A DNA stretch of 64,000 nucleotides from Clostridia bacterium (GCA_017465465.1 JAFTWE010000018.1:124001-188000); one strand, 5' to 3'; counted from the first letter of the stretch, positions 47,901 to 56,310 are shown. The notes: generated from the letters alone by a model not told the origin. Program-made: numbers and translations.

Positions 47901-48830
47901 ATGCCGTATTTATCAGTTCATTTTAAAGAAAAGATTACTCCTGACGGTGAGCAGGTTTATTTTGCAATCAGCAAAGACGGTTTTAATTGGGAGCGGGTCA
48001 ACGGCGGAAATCCTGTTCTCACAGCAAAGCTTGGTGAAAAAGGATGCCGTGATATTGAAATCATACGACTTCACACAGGCGGTTTTGTCATACTCACAAC
48101 CGACCTTTGTATTGCATACCGTTTTGACGAGAATTATAATATTGATTGGAAAGAAGCAAATTCAAAAGGCAGTAAATGCCTCAGAATGTGGAAAACCGAT
48201 GATTTCACATCATTCAGTGAAGAAAAGCTTATACACTTCGGAAGAGATGACTTCGGCTGTATGTGGGCGCCCGAGATATTTTTTGATGAAATTAACGAAG
48301 AATATCTTATTCATTGGGGCTCGACGGTTGCAGAAGATAACTTTAAGCACATGTCAATTTACTGCTCAACAACAAAGGATTTTGAAACATTCTCTGCTCC
48401 TGAAATGTTCTTTACAAAAGAGAATGAAATCCTTGATTCTCACATATTAAAAATCGGTGATACATACCACCTTTATTACAAAAACGCTCACAATCCCGGA
48501 ATGAATATGCACTCAACCTCAAAACATCTTTACGGACCCTATGAGCACGACGATGATTTTCAGTCACTTATGGAAACACTTGACGGACCCGGAGCTTATG
48601 AAGGGCCCACAACATACAGATTGCCTGACGGAAGATGGTGCCTGATGCTTGACTTTTTCGGCTGTGAAAAGCCGAAGATGGGATATGTACCCTTTGTTTC
48701 GGCAACAGATGAACACAAGGATTTTAAAATGTGCAAAGAAGATTTCACATTCCCCTACGGATTCAAGCACGGTAGGTTTATTGAAATTACGGAACAGGAA
48801 TATGAAAATCTGAAGAAGCTCGCAAGATAA
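47901..48830 (+). CDS. GH43-like five-bladed beta-propeller glycosidase
   Basis: A 309-residue protein with propeller repeats: FGCMWAPEIFFDE, DSHILKIGDTYHLYYKN and YEGPTTYRLPDGRWCLMLD, which recall GH43/GH117-like enzymes (Asp of D-S-H as pKa modulator, Glu of Y-E-G-P as acid). The usual N-terminal catalytic Asp is not clear to me, so subfamily and activity on arabinosides or related sugars are uncertain. No signal peptide. ATG follows GAGGTG. Confidence 0.75.
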   Translation: MPYLSVHFKEKITPDGEQVYFAISKDGFNWERVNGGNPVLTAKLGEKGCRDIEIIRLHTGGFVILTTDLCIAYRFDENYNIDWKEANSKGSKCLRMWKTDDFTSFSEEKLIHFGRDDFGCMWAPEIFFDEINEEYLIHWGSTVAEDNFKHMSIYCSTTKDFETFSAPEMFFTKENEILDSHILKIGDTYHLYYKNAHNPGMNMHSTSKHLYGPYEHDDDFQSLMETLDGPGAYEGPTTYRLPDGRWCLMLDFFGCEKPKMGYVPFVSATDEHKDFKMCKEDFTFPYGFKHGRFIEITEQEYENLKKLAR

Positions 48831-48834
48831 CAGA

Positions 48835-48856
48835 AACCCCACCGTTTGGTGGGGTT
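48835..48856. terminator. Bidirectional hairpin between the GH43-like gene and blaR1
   Basis: AACCCCACC, GTTT loop, GGTGGGGTT; T runs are short. Confidence 0.75.
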
Positions 48857-48859
48857 AAA

Positions 48860-50275
48860 TTATGGAGTTTTTCCTGAACTCTGTGCTTTTAGTTTGAAAA
48901 CCCAGCGAATTTCTTGTCTTTCAGGATATGCATATCCTTGAGCAATAAAGGTTTCACCATTTCTCTGTTTCAGTACATAATAAATTCTTCCCCCACCATC
49001 TGTGGCTATATACGCTTGCTCACAAGTCATCCTAAGAGTTTCTGCAGAAAAACCTTCTACCCATATCTCATTAGTCATTAAACAATCAAAATTATCTTTA
49101 GTAAGTTCGAATTCCGTCAGCTCTCCAATTTCATACCAATCAGAATTCATAAAATCTTCAGGATGAGGTGTTGTATGCAAGACTTTATCTCCCCACCACA
49201 CATAAAACGACGGCATAAGATAATCTTCTTTATAAAACACAGAAGAATAATGTCCTGCCTCATAGATAATATAATCTGCACTTAAGTGTTCTGAGATATA
49301 ATGTGGATATGATACAGTTTCATTTTTAGCTCTGAGGGATTGCTTGGGGTCTGTTAAAAAGCAGACAGAAAGTGCAACACACAGAACAACGCATACCATC
49401 ACAACCCAGAATGAGGGCTTTTTGTAATTGAGAACAGACTTAATTCTGCTTTTAACTCCCGTTTCACCAAATGCCAAAGGGCAAACGGTCACCATTCTTT
49501 TTGATGCATTGCAGTTAATCAAAGCTAAAGAATATGGCTTTTTATTTTTTTCGCCCATTTCTCTGATTACCCTTTCGTCACAGGCAAGTTCAATATCTTT
49601 ACAAAACAAAATATAAGCTACCCACAAAATCGGATTGTACCAATACACAGCAAGAAGCAAAAACCCGAGAGGTTTCCAAATGTGGTCGAGGCGTTTTATA
49701 TGAGACATTTCGTGATTGATTACATACTGTGCATCCTGCTCGCTTATTCCCGAAGGCAAGTATATTCTTGGCTTGAAAAAACCGAGAATAAATGGTGTGT
49801 CGATTGTGTCACAATAAAAGATGTTCCCTTTGAGGCAGACAGCTCCACTTACTTTTTGGCAGATTTTAATATAACTGATGAGCGCATACAGCATCATAAT
49901 TCCCATACCTACGAGCCAGATTATTGAAGCCACAAATACAATTATCTGCATAGGGTTTACACTTTCGGTCGGGTTTGGTGCTAACTCAAAATACATATAG
50001 CTATTTAAGCCTGCGCCTAAATTAGGTATTCCGGTTTGAATATTGGGGTGTGCAGCATACATTATATCGTAAGGAATTGTTTCATCGTTGGGAATTAGGC
50101 TCAAAAAGCTTTCAATGGAAAACGGGAATACAAGCCTTACTGCAACCAGCGCCCACAAAAACAGGCTGACAACCCTCGGCGCTTTTTTGAGGTGAAAACG
50201 GATTATGATAACTGCAAGGGCAATCCACCCCGCCGTTATGCACATATTGAGCATTTTCAGAAATACTGCTTCCAT
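48860..50275 (-). CDS. BlaR1/MecR1-type M56 membrane metallopeptidase
   Basis: A 471-residue protein: four membrane segments in residues 1-310 flank a zinc peptidase with HEMSH at 188-192 and ELACDERV (229-236). Then a last segment (about 289-308) leads to an extracellular domain of about 160 residues (320-471). It lacks the Ser-x-x-Lys penicillin-binding sensor of true BlaR1, so it senses something else. Paired with a BlaI repressor; probably activates by cleaving or relieving it. Starts two bases after blaI. Confidence 0.85.
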   Translation of the reverse strand: MEAVFLKMLNMCITAGWIALAVIIIRFHLKKAPRVVSLFLWALVAVRLVFPFSIESFLSLIPNDETIPYDIMYAAHPNIQTGIPNLGAGLNSYMYFELAPNPTESVNPMQIIVFVASIIWLVGMGIMMLYALISYIKICQKVSGAVCLKGNIFYCDTIDTPFILGFFKPRIYLPSGISEQDAQYVINHEMSHIKRLDHIWKPLGFLLLAVYWYNPILWVAYILFCKDIELACDERVIREMGEKNKKPYSLALINCNASKRMVTVCPLAFGETGVKSRIKSVLNYKKPSFWVVMVCVVLCVALSVCFLTDPKQSLRAKNETVSYPHYISEHLSADYIIYEAGHYSSVFYKEDYLMPSFYVWWGDKVLHTTPHPEDFMNSDWYEIGELTEFELTKDNFDCLMTNEIWVEGFSAETLRMTCEQAYIATDGGGRIYYVLKQRNGETFIAQGYAYPERQEIRWVFKLKAQSSGKTP

Positions 50276-50277
50276 AA

Positions 50278-50640
50278 TCAGTCCTCCCCATATTCTTCCA
50301 CCATTTTGCGAAGCTCTGCCACCTCTTTTGGAGTCAGCCTCTTCCTTGAAGTGAAAGCAGCAAGAAAAGCGGGCAGTGAGCCGTCAAAGGTTTCTTCAAC
50401 AAACTTTTCACTTTGCAAGGAGTAGAACTCATGTTTTGAAACCAGTGAGGATACTGTTCCCTTATCATTCTGAAAAATGCCCTTGTCACAAAGGCGCTTC
50501 AAAACAGTATAGGTGGTGGACTTTTTCCAACTAAGAAGCTCGTCACTTCTTTTGGCAAGTTCAGCAGAAGAAATCGGTTCATTTTCCCAGATAATATCGG
50601 CAAAACGTGATTCAACCTCACCTAACCGATAATCTTTCAT
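50278..50640 (-). CDS. BlaI/MecI-family repressor
   Basis: A 120-residue winged-helix protein (Penicillinase_R): LGEVESRFADIIWENEPISSAEL and SWKKSTTYTVLKRLCDKG form the DNA-binding domain, and the C-terminal helices dimerise. The BlaI-type boxes directly upstream match its class, so it represses its own operon with blaR1. The ATG at 50640 is preceded by GGGGATG; an upstream ATG at 50658 has no ribosome site. Confidence 0.9.
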   Translation of the reverse strand: MKDYRLGEVESRFADIIWENEPISSAELAKRSDELLSWKKSTTYTVLKRLCDKGIFQNDKGTVSSLVSKHEFYSLQSEKFVEETFDGSLPAFLAAFTSRKRLTPKEVAELRKMVEEYGED

Positions 50641-50658
50641 ATCAACATCCCCTTTCAT

Positions 50659-50673
50659 TCTACATCTTGTAGA
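50659..50673. promoter_or_regulatory. BlaI-type operator 1
   Basis: TCTACATCTTGTAGA, a near-perfect dyad of the TACA-nn(n)-TGTA type, between the -10 region and the blaI start. Confidence 0.85.
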
Positions 50674-50681
50674 ACAACTAT

Positions 50682-50710
50682 ATTCTACACCTTGTAGACC
50701 AATATGTCAA
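50682..50710 (-). promoter_or_regulatory. Promoter of the blaI-blaR1-like pair
   Basis: Minus strand TTGACA (50710-50705), 17-bp spacer, TAGAAT (50687-50682). Operator 2 overlaps the spacer and -10, as expected for repression. Confidence 0.85.
50684..50698. promoter_or_regulatory. BlaI-type operator 2
   Basis: TCTACACCTTGTAGA, centred 25 bp from operator 1 and placed over the promoter. Confidence 0.85.
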
Positions 50711-50714
50711 GAAA

Positions 50715-50740
50715 AAAGTCGGATAAAATTATCCGACTTT
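50715..50740 (-). terminator. Terminator of ilvD
   Basis: Minus strand AAAGTCGGAT, AATTTT loop, ATCCGACTTT, then TTTC. It ends five bases before the -35 box of the blaI promoter. Confidence 0.9.
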
Positions 50741-50746
50741 AAAATA

Positions 50747-52405
50747 TTATTCAAGAACTGCGCCTGTGCAACCTGATGTAACGAGCTTTGCGTATCTTGC
50801 AAGGTAGCCGTGAGTAATTCTTGGCTGTCTTGGCTTCCACTGTGCTCTTCTCTTTTCGAGTTCTTCGTCTGAAACGAGAACATTGATTGTGTTGGCAGGA
50901 ATATCAATCTCGATAATGTCGCCCTCTTCAATAAGTGCGATGTTACCGCCGACTGCAGCTTCAGGTGAAACATGGCCGATAGCCGCACCTCTTGTTGCGC
51001 CTGAGAAACGGCCGTCCGTAATCAAAGCAACGCAGTTACCGAGACCGCTGCCCATAATTGCAGATGTGGGGTTGAGCATTTCTCTCATACCGGGGCCGCC
51101 CTTAGGACCTTCATAACGGATAACAACAACCTCACCCGGGTTAATCTGACCGCCGTAGATTGCGTTAAGAGCATCTTCTTCACAGTCAAACACTCTTGCT
51201 TTACCGCTGTGGCTCATCATTTCGGGAGCTACTGCAGAACGCTTAACTACACTGCCTTCGGGAGCAAGATTACCCTTAAGAACTGCGATACCGCCTGTTT
51301 TGCTGTACGGGTCTTCAACAGTTCTGATGATGTTTGTATCTTTAATTTCACAGCCGTCAATATTTTCTTTAACTGTTTTGCCTGTAGCTGTGATAAGGTC
51401 AGTTTTAAGGAGACCTAATTTATCAATTTCGTGCATAACTGCGCTGATTCCGCCTGCTTCGTTGAGCTGCTCTATGTAGTGATTACCTGCAGGAGCAAGG
51501 TGGCAGAGGTTAGGAGTTTTATCTGAAATTGCGTTAGCAACTGACAAATCAAGCTTAATGCCGCATTCATGAGCGATTGCGGGTATATGAAGCATACTGT
51601 TAGTACTGCAACCAAGAGCCATATCGATTGTAAGAGCGTTGAGGAAAGCGTCCTCAGTCATAATATCTCTTGGCTTAATGTCATTTTTAATAAGCTCAAT
51701 AATCTGCATACCTGCACGCTTGGCAAGCTGAAGTCTTGCGGAATATACGCCCGGGATTGTGCCGTTGCCGGGAAGAGCCATACCGAGAACCTCACTAAGG
51801 CAGTTCATTGAGTTAGCTGTAAACATACCTGAGCAGGAGCCGCAGGTGGGGCAAGCTTTGTTTTCAAATTCACAGAGCTTTTTATCATCAATCTGACCTG
51901 TTCTGAACTGGCTCACTGCCTCAGAAACATCGGAATAGCTGATTTTTTTACCGTCCATTGTGCCTGCAAGCATAGGACCGCCGCTGACAAAGATTGAGGG
52001 AACATTAAGTCTTGCAGCAGCCATAAGAAGGCCGGGAACATTCTTGTCACAGTTAGGAACCATAACAAGACCGTCAAAGGGATGAGCAGTTGCCATAGCC
52101 TCGGTTGAGTCAGCAATCAATTCTCTTGTAACAAGAGAATATTTCATACCCTCGTGACCCATGGCAATACCGTCACAAACAGCGATTGCGGGGAAAACGA
52201 TAGGCACACCGCCTGCCATTGAAACACCCTGCTTAACAGCTTCAACAACCTTGTCAATATTCATGTGACCCGGAACGATATCATTCTGTGAGCTTACGAT
52301 ACCGATAAGGGGTTTGCCGATTTCTTCATCAGTAAGACCGAGGGCGTGAAGCAAAGCTCTCTGTGGAGCCGCGTTAATGCCCTTGGTTATTTTATCACTT
52401 CTCAT
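50747..52405 (-). CDS. ilvD: Dihydroxy-acid dehydratase
   Basis: A 552-residue enzyme with [12 protein letters not shown] and [16 protein letters not shown] (Fe-S cysteines), and [19 protein letters not shown]. It converts dihydroxy-isovalerate and -methylvalerate to the keto acids of valine and isoleucine synthesis using a [Fe-S] cluster. Normal length. ATG 52405 follows AAGGAGTG. No other ilv gene adjoins it. Confidence 0.97.
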   Translation of the reverse strand: MRSDKITKGINAAPQRALLHALGLTDEEIGKPLIGIVSSQNDIVPGHMNIDKVVEAVKQGVSMAGGVPIVFPAIAVCDGIAMGHEGMKYSLVTRELIADSTEAMATAHPFDGLVMVPNCDKNVPGLLMAAARLNVPSIFVSGGPMLAGTMDGKKISYSDVSEAVSQFRTGQIDDKKLCEFENKACPTCGSCSGMFTANSMNCLSEVLGMALPGNGTIPGVYSARLQLAKRAGMQIIELIKNDIKPRDIMTEDAFLNALTIDMALGCSTNSMLHIPAIAHECGIKLDLSVANAISDKTPNLCHLAPAGNHYIEQLNEAGGISAVMHEIDKLGLLKTDLITATGKTVKENIDGCEIKDTNIIRTVEDPYSKTGGIAVLKGNLAPEGSVVKRSAVAPEMMSHSGKARVFDCEEDALNAIYGGQINPGEVVVIRYEGPKGGPGMREMLNPTSAIMGSGLGNCVALITDGRFSGATRGAAIGHVSPEAAVGGNIALIEEGDIIEIDIPANTINVLVSDEELEKRRAQWKPRQPRITHGYLARYAKLVTSGCTGAVLE

Positions 52406-52462
52406 AAATTACACTCCTTTTTGAGATTACCAAATGATTATACTACACTTTAAAATGCAATG

Positions 52463-53800
52463 TCAATTAAGAAGAATATTTTCTTTAATATAAGTCAAAA
52501 TTTCTTCGCGAACATTACTAATTTCACCTTGTGAAACTTTATCAAGAATCAACTTAAGGGTTGAACCGATATTTCTACCCTTGAATCCTAAATCTGACAG
52601 GTCGTTGCCGTTTACTGTTAAATCCTCCATACTCAAGCAGACCTTCTCTTCTGTGAGCTTATGAATCATCTGTTCGGTACGATTGATTTCATCAAAGGTT
52701 GAATGTAAAAATTCAGGATTTTGCGCCATAGCATCTGCCTTAAAAACAGGAATCAGCCGAAGCATAAAATCCGTGGACAGCTCCACACAAAGACGGATTA
52801 TTTCTTCACGCTCCCCTTTCGGGTGCAAATCGTGATATAAAATGATTCTCGTTATTTCTTCTTGCTCAGATTTAGAAAAACGAAGGCGCTTTAAAATTTC
52901 ACACGACTTTTCAAAGCTAACGCTCTGATGACGCTTAAAATGTGAAATTCCGTTTTCGTCAACTGTGTGCATTGCAGGTTTTCCTATATCGTGCAAAAGC
53001 ATTGCCATTCTTAAAACAGGGTCAGCAGGAACATTTTGAACAGCAAGTGCAGTATGCTCCCACACATCAAAAATATGATAAGGTGTGTTTTGCGGGAAAT
53101 TATACATTGGTTCAAGCTCAGGTATAATTTCAAAAAATACTAGAGCAAAATCAAGCAATATTTCTTTAACCCTGACACCGCAAAGAAGCTTTAACAGCTC
53201 TACTCTGATTCGCTCTTTTGCAACATTATTAAGTAGTGCTTTATTTTTAATAATACTTTCTGCCGTTTCAGGCGCAATGTTAAAATCAAGTGTGCAGGCA
53301 AAGCGAAGAGCGCGCATTATGCGAAGAGCATCTTCACTAAATCTGCGGTCAGGGTCACCTACACAACGGATGATTTTGCGTTCAATGTCCCCTCTGCCGT
53401 CAAAGGGGTCAACAAGACCTGTTTCGGGATTATATGCCATTGCGTTTACGGTAAAATCACGCCTTGACAAATCCTTGTGAATTTCGCAGGTAAATTCCAC
53501 ACTGTCAGGGTGACGGTTGTCGGTATAATCACCGTCAACGCGCATAGTGGTTATTTCAATAACATCACCGTCAATAATCACGCTGAGAGTGCCGTGCTTA
53601 ATGCCGGTTTCAATTACTCTGAAATCAGAAAAAATATTTTTCATCTGTTCAGGTGTGGCAGAGGTGGTTATATCCCAATCATTGGGAATTTTATTAAGAT
53701 AAGCGTCACGCACACAGCCGCCGACAATATAAGCCTCATAGCCGCCGTCTGTTAGCAAAGTAATTGCTTTGAGAATATTTTCGGGGATACTTATTTTCAT
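52463..53800 (-). CDS. cca: CCA-adding tRNA nucleotidyltransferase with HD domain
   Basis: A 445-residue class II nucleotidyltransferase: YIVGGCVRDAYL, NDWDITTSATPEQ (catalytic Asp pair), RRDFTVNAMAYNP and RRFSEDALRIMRALRFA (NTP-specificity helix), followed by an HD phosphohydrolase domain with LLHDIGKP. It builds or repairs the CCA end of tRNA. The ATG at 53800 has AGGTGAA upstream. The tRNA-Leu in this window already encodes CCA. Confidence 0.92.
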   Translation of the reverse strand: MKISIPENILKAITLLTDGGYEAYIVGGCVRDAYLNKIPNDWDITTSATPEQMKNIFSDFRVIETGIKHGTLSVIIDGDVIEITTMRVDGDYTDNRHPDSVEFTCEIHKDLSRRDFTVNAMAYNPETGLVDPFDGRGDIERKIIRCVGDPDRRFSEDALRIMRALRFACTLDFNIAPETAESIIKNKALLNNVAKERIRVELLKLLCGVRVKEILLDFALVFFEIIPELEPMYNFPQNTPYHIFDVWEHTALAVQNVPADPVLRMAMLLHDIGKPAMHTVDENGISHFKRHQSVSFEKSCEILKRLRFSKSEQEEITRIILYHDLHPKGEREEIIRLCVELSTDFMLRLIPVFKADAMAQNPEFLHSTFDEINRTEQMIHKLTEEKVCLSMEDLTVNGNDLSDLGFKGRNIGSTLKLILDKVSQGEISNVREEILTYIKENILLN

Positions 53801-53816
53801 AAAATTCACCTGCCTC

Positions 53817-53845
53817 TTTACAATTTTAACACCTTAGGCTATAAT
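53817..53845 (+). promoter_or_regulatory. Sigma-A-type promoter for the ArsC-like gene
   Basis: TTTACA (53817-53822), 17-bp spacer, TATAAT (53840-53845), 24 bp before the ATG. Confidence 0.8.
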
Positions 53846-53869
53846 TATCAAGAAGAAAGGAACGATTTT

Positions 53870-54211
53870 ATGAATATTCAGATATACGGAAAATCAAAGT
53901 GCTTTGACACTAAAAAAGCAGAAAGATACTTTAAAGAAAGAAGAATTAAGTATCAGTTCATTGACCTTGCAAAATTCGGAATGAGTAAGGGCGAATATAA
54001 TAATATTCTCAGAGCTGTGGGCAGTTTTGAGGCTTTACTCGATAAAAGCTCAAAGGCTTATGAAAGCAGTTTTATTGAGTACCTTGCATCACAAGAGGCA
54101 AAGGAAGAAAAGCTTCTGGAAAATCAGACAATATTTAAAACTCCCATTGTAAGAAACGGGAAGCAGGCAACCATTGGTTATCAGCCTGATATATGGAAAA
54201 CCTGGGAATAA
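53870..54211 (+). CDS. ArsC/Spx-family thioredoxin-fold protein
   Basis: A 113-residue protein with the ArsC-type opening IYGKSKCFDTKKAERYFKER and FKTPIVRNGKQATIGYQ. C11 sits where arsenate reductases have the catalytic Cys; it lacks the second Cys of the Spx C-x-x-C. True arsenate reduction is therefore possible but unproved. Single-gene unit with its own promoter and strong terminator. Confidence 0.8.
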   Translation: MNIQIYGKSKCFDTKKAERYFKERRIKYQFIDLAKFGMSKGEYNNILRAVGSFEALLDKSSKAYESSFIEYLASQEAKEEKLLENQTIFKTPIVRNGKQATIGYQPDIWKTWE

Positions 54212-54216
54212 TATGA

Positions 54217-54247
54217 ACCGGTTACCTCACAGGTAGCCGGTTTTTTT
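54217..54247 (+). terminator. Terminator of the ArsC-like gene
   Basis: An 11-bp stem (ACCGGTTACCT with AGGTAGCCGGT, one wobble), CAC loop, then seven T. Confidence 0.95.
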
Positions 54248-54269
54248 GCGGAATTTTGTGAATTTACCC

Positions 54270-54302
54270 TGTAAGCTGACGCCCGATGGGCGCCCCCTGC
54301 CC
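54270..54302. repeat. Intergenic repeat, copy 1
   Basis: Matches copy 2 at 54904-54930 at 25 of 27 positions (TGTAAGCTGA[C/T]GCCCGATGGG then [C/T]GCCCC). It contains the small palindrome CGCCC-GAT-GGGCG. Confidence 0.75.
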
Positions 54303-54325
54303 TAAAATCTGTATAGATTGATAAA

Positions 54326-54589
54326 TTACTTTTCGCTCTGCTTAATTATATTATCACTGTTCTCAATTAACTGACCAAAACCATATATCAGCAGGCTACT
54401 CATATATGTATATATTGGACCTCCCAACAAAAATATATACCCTAAAGTTGAATAAAAATCTTCTTCAGCACCATATGCATCTGATGACGAGATAAACATA
54501 ATCATAGCAAGTCCAAAAAATCCAATCAAACCCAACCATAGCCAAACTCTTGCTAGCTTTTTAATCTTTCCTCCGATGTTTTCAAACAT
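54326..54589 (-). CDS. Small two-span membrane protein controlled by a structured leader
   Basis: An 87-residue protein with two hydrophobic segments (about 16-37 and 50-73), a basic N-terminal helix (GGKIKKLARV) and a charged C-terminal tail with no recognised domain. The ATG at 54589 follows an exceptionally clear AGGAGGAATTATT. The gene is monocistronic. The about 180-nt leader, with its own promoter, ends in a terminator only a few bases before this ribosome site, so expression should be conditional. Confidence 0.75.
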   Translation of the reverse strand: MFENIGGKIKKLARVWLWLGLIGFFGLAMIMFISSSDAYGAEEDFYSTLGYIFLLGGPIYTYMSSLLIYGFGQLIENSDNIIKQSEK

Positions 54590-54601
54590 AATAATTCCTC
54601 C

Positions 54602-54781
54602 TAAAAATAAAAAAGTGTGTGCAACCGAAGTCACACACACCGAAAAATGCAGACTTCGATTTGCTACCACACAAAATTCATCGCCACTTATACAAGAAAT
54701 GCGAAATTAGAAGTCCACACTTTTGCCATAAGACAAAAATGTCACTCCTTGCATAAGTAACTATATTGAATTTTGTGTGGT
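54602..54781 (-). ncRNA. Structured 5' leader, candidate riboswitch/attenuator
   Basis: The predicted transcript starts at 54781, seven bases after a -10 box. A 15-bp perfect stem (54781-54767 with 54680-54666) encloses an 11-bp stem (54758-54748 with 54696-54686, one G-U) and a 51-nt apical region with a GACA-TTTT-TGTC mini-hairpin (54743-54732). Apical GGACUUC (54716-54710) can pair with GAAGUCU downstream (54657-54651), making a pseudoknot. The same downstream segment (UCGAAGUC, 54659-54652) can instead pair with GACUUCGG (54632-54625) in the terminator. It is not a match to riboswitch classes I know. Confidence 0.65.
54609..54638 (-). terminator. Conditional terminator in the leader
   Basis: Minus strand GTGTGTG, about 10-nt loop, CACACAC, then TTTTTTATTTTT directly before AGGAGG. 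The GACTTCG of its 5' arm and loop is the alternative partner of the upstream CGAAGTC. Confidence 0.8.
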
Positions 54782-54787
54782 GACAAC

Positions 54788-54816
54788 AGTATATCACACT
54801 TAATATTTAAAGTAAA
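54788..54816 (-). promoter_or_regulatory. Extended -10 promoter of the leader RNA
   Basis: Minus strand TTTACT (54816-54811), 17-bp spacer, TG-A-TATACT (TATACT at 54793-54788). The start point falls on the first base of the outer stem. Confidence 0.8.
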
Positions 54817-54867
54817 GAAAATTCTGATATTTTAACATAGTAAAAATTTTGAGGGAGCATTCTTTTT

Positions 54868-54930
54868 CGGGCAGGCGCGGAGACCTGCCCTTACAGTTGA
54901 CACTGTAAGCTGATGCCCGATGGGTGCCCC
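54868..54930. repeat. Intergenic repeat, copy 2, with adjoining GC-rich hairpin
   Basis: GGGCAGG pairs with CCTGCCC (54869-54890), followed at 54904-54930 by the sequence shared with copy 1. Similar short GC-rich hairpins are scattered here. Confidence 0.7.
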
Positions 54931-54940
54931 TACGCAGTTT

Positions 54941-55136
54941 ACAGAGGTAATTTGTAGTGGTCGGCGACATTGGCACCTGTTTTCAAAGCGACAGGCAATA
55001 CACAAAATGGCAGAAGCAAGCCCCTGCCATAATCGTTAACTATTATCTTTTCAATATTATTCATTATCTATTATCTAAACTTCACCCCTCAGTCACTTCA
55101 TGACAGCTCCTCCTATTACAATATGGATAATAAAAA
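54941..55136. other. Gene-free stretch with degenerate short inverted repeats
   Basis: No coding frame or promoter is convincing. It holds small hairpins (CCTGT/ACAGG near 54980, GGCAG/CTGCC near 55010) and an AT-rich run (ATTATC repeats), consistent with decaying repeat copies. Confidence 0.5.
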
Positions 55137-55156
55137 AGCCTCCCGAGCGAGAGGCT
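55137..55156 (-). terminator. Terminator of the cohesin-like protein gene
   Basis: Minus strand AGCCTC, loop, GAGGCT, then TTTTTATT. Confidence 0.9.
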
Positions 55157-55167
55157 AAAATTTTATC

Positions 55168-56172
55168 TTAATACCAAATCCAACCGAAAAGCAGGATTAC
55201 TATTATCCATTGCCACCAGACATATCTGACCTCAACGGTTGCGGTGTCGGTTGCAACATTGCCGTATTCATCTGTTACTGTTACGGTAATTTCTGCACTG
55301 CCCTTACCTGCGGCATAAATCTCACCGTTTTCATCCACATAAGCAATATCGGAATCTGACGACGAGTAAGTAACGGTATATTCAACGCCGCTGTCGGCAA
55401 CAATTTCAGGGATTATTTCTGCTGATGATTTGTATTGAAGAGAAATATCATCAACGGCAACTGATTGAACTGAGCCGAATTTCGGGATAAGCTCAGTATC
55501 AATAACAGCAGTGCAAACACCGCAAGTAAGCTGCTTTGAACCGTCTTTGAGTGAAGTTGGAGGAACGGTAATCTCCCATTCACCGGGGGTATGACCTGTT
55601 TCATCAACATAATCACCAATATAGCTGTCACCGCAAGGGCAAGTGTAGGTTGTGTAGCCCTTTTGGGTGCAGGTCGGGTCGGTTACAGCAGACGAATAAC
55701 GGTGTTCAAAGCCTGAAACATTGTTTGTAATTTCAGGTTCAACATCAATGTTTTTACCGTCTGTAACACAACAGGCTGTTGCTTTAACATTGAAGCTGTA
55801 AGAATCATCAGTAACCTCTAAAGTAACAACAGCAAGATTACCGGGAGCAATACCGTCATAAGAAATCATAGCAATGTTATTTGTTTTGGATGATGGGTTG
55901 CATACAAACAAAACATCACTGTCGGTAGGGAAACTGCCTTTTTCAATGAATTTGCATACAAGACCGCTCATTTCAAAAGCTAAATCAATGCTGTTAAAAG
56001 TGCCGCTTGTCAGGTCTATAGCGGCGGTGATTGTATTGCCCTCTTTGCTGAGTTGGGTAACATCAATAACACAGTTCGGTGAATTAGCGGCAAAAACTGT
56101 AAAGGGTATCGCTGAAACAAGCATTATAAAAACAAGAATTGCTGATATAATTTTACTAAAACGAGTTTTCAT
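55168..56172 (-). CDS. Secreted cohesin-like/Big_2 surface protein
   Basis: A 334-residue protein: signal peptide (MKTRFSKII plus hydrophobic core, cleavage near TVFAA, residue 29), a cohesin-like beta domain (about 33-145, ending LAVVTLEV), a Cys-rich spacer with TCTQKGYTTYTCPCGDSYIG and TGHTPGEW, a bacterial Ig-like Big_2 domain (about 240-315), and a Trp-rich C-terminal hydrophobic segment (VWWQWIIVILLFGWIWY). It has no LPxTG or dockerin, so it is probably held by the terminal segment. Extracellular role, perhaps adhesion. The ribosome site is GGAGGGAGC. Confidence 0.75.
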   Translation of the reverse strand: MKTRFSKIISAILVFIMLVSAIPFTVFAANSPNCVIDVTQLSKEGNTITAAIDLTSGTFNSIDLAFEMSGLVCKFIEKGSFPTDSDVLFVCNPSSKTNNIAMISYDGIAPGNLAVVTLEVTDDSYSFNVKATACCVTDGKNIDVEPEITNNVSGFEHRYSSAVTDPTCTQKGYTTYTCPCGDSYIGDYVDETGHTPGEWEITVPPTSLKDGSKQLTCGVCTAVIDTELIPKFGSVQSVAVDDISLQYKSSAEIIPEIVADSGVEYTVTYSSSDSDIAYVDENGEIYAAGKGSAEITVTVTDEYGNVATDTATVEVRYVWWQWIIVILLFGWIWY

Positions 56173-56282
56173 AAGAGCTCCCTCCTTACAAAACCATTAT
56201 AAGCTGATATTAAAAAATGTCAATACTAAAGTGATATGCAATTATCAATTTTAGTCTGCGAGGTTGACGGAAGATTGTTTTC

Positions 56283-56302
56283 GGCGGGCACAGAAACCCG
56301 CC
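56283..56302. repeat. Short GC-rich hairpin repeat
   Basis: GGCGGG pairs with CCCGCC across eight bases. It resembles the hairpins near 54870 in design and lies just after addA; there is no T run. Confidence 0.5.
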
Positions 56303-56310
56303 ATTACTTG

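Noticed and set aside
47893..48450. 185-codon frame overlapping the GH43-like gene
   Set aside because: Out-of-frame shadow; no ribosome site or recognisable domain, while the other frame shows clear propeller motifs.
48860..50640. Beta-lactam resistance locus
   Set aside because: The sensor domain lacks the penicillin-binding serine motif and no beta-lactamase gene is near.
54666..54781. 15-bp inverted repeats read as ends of a small mobile element (MITE)
   Set aside because: A promoter start point lands on the first base of the repeat and the region continues into a terminator and ribosome site, which fits a leader RNA better. No target duplication seen.
54602..54781. T-box leader
   Set aside because: No T-box core (GGTGG..ACC) and the downstream gene is not a tRNA synthetase or amino-acid gene.
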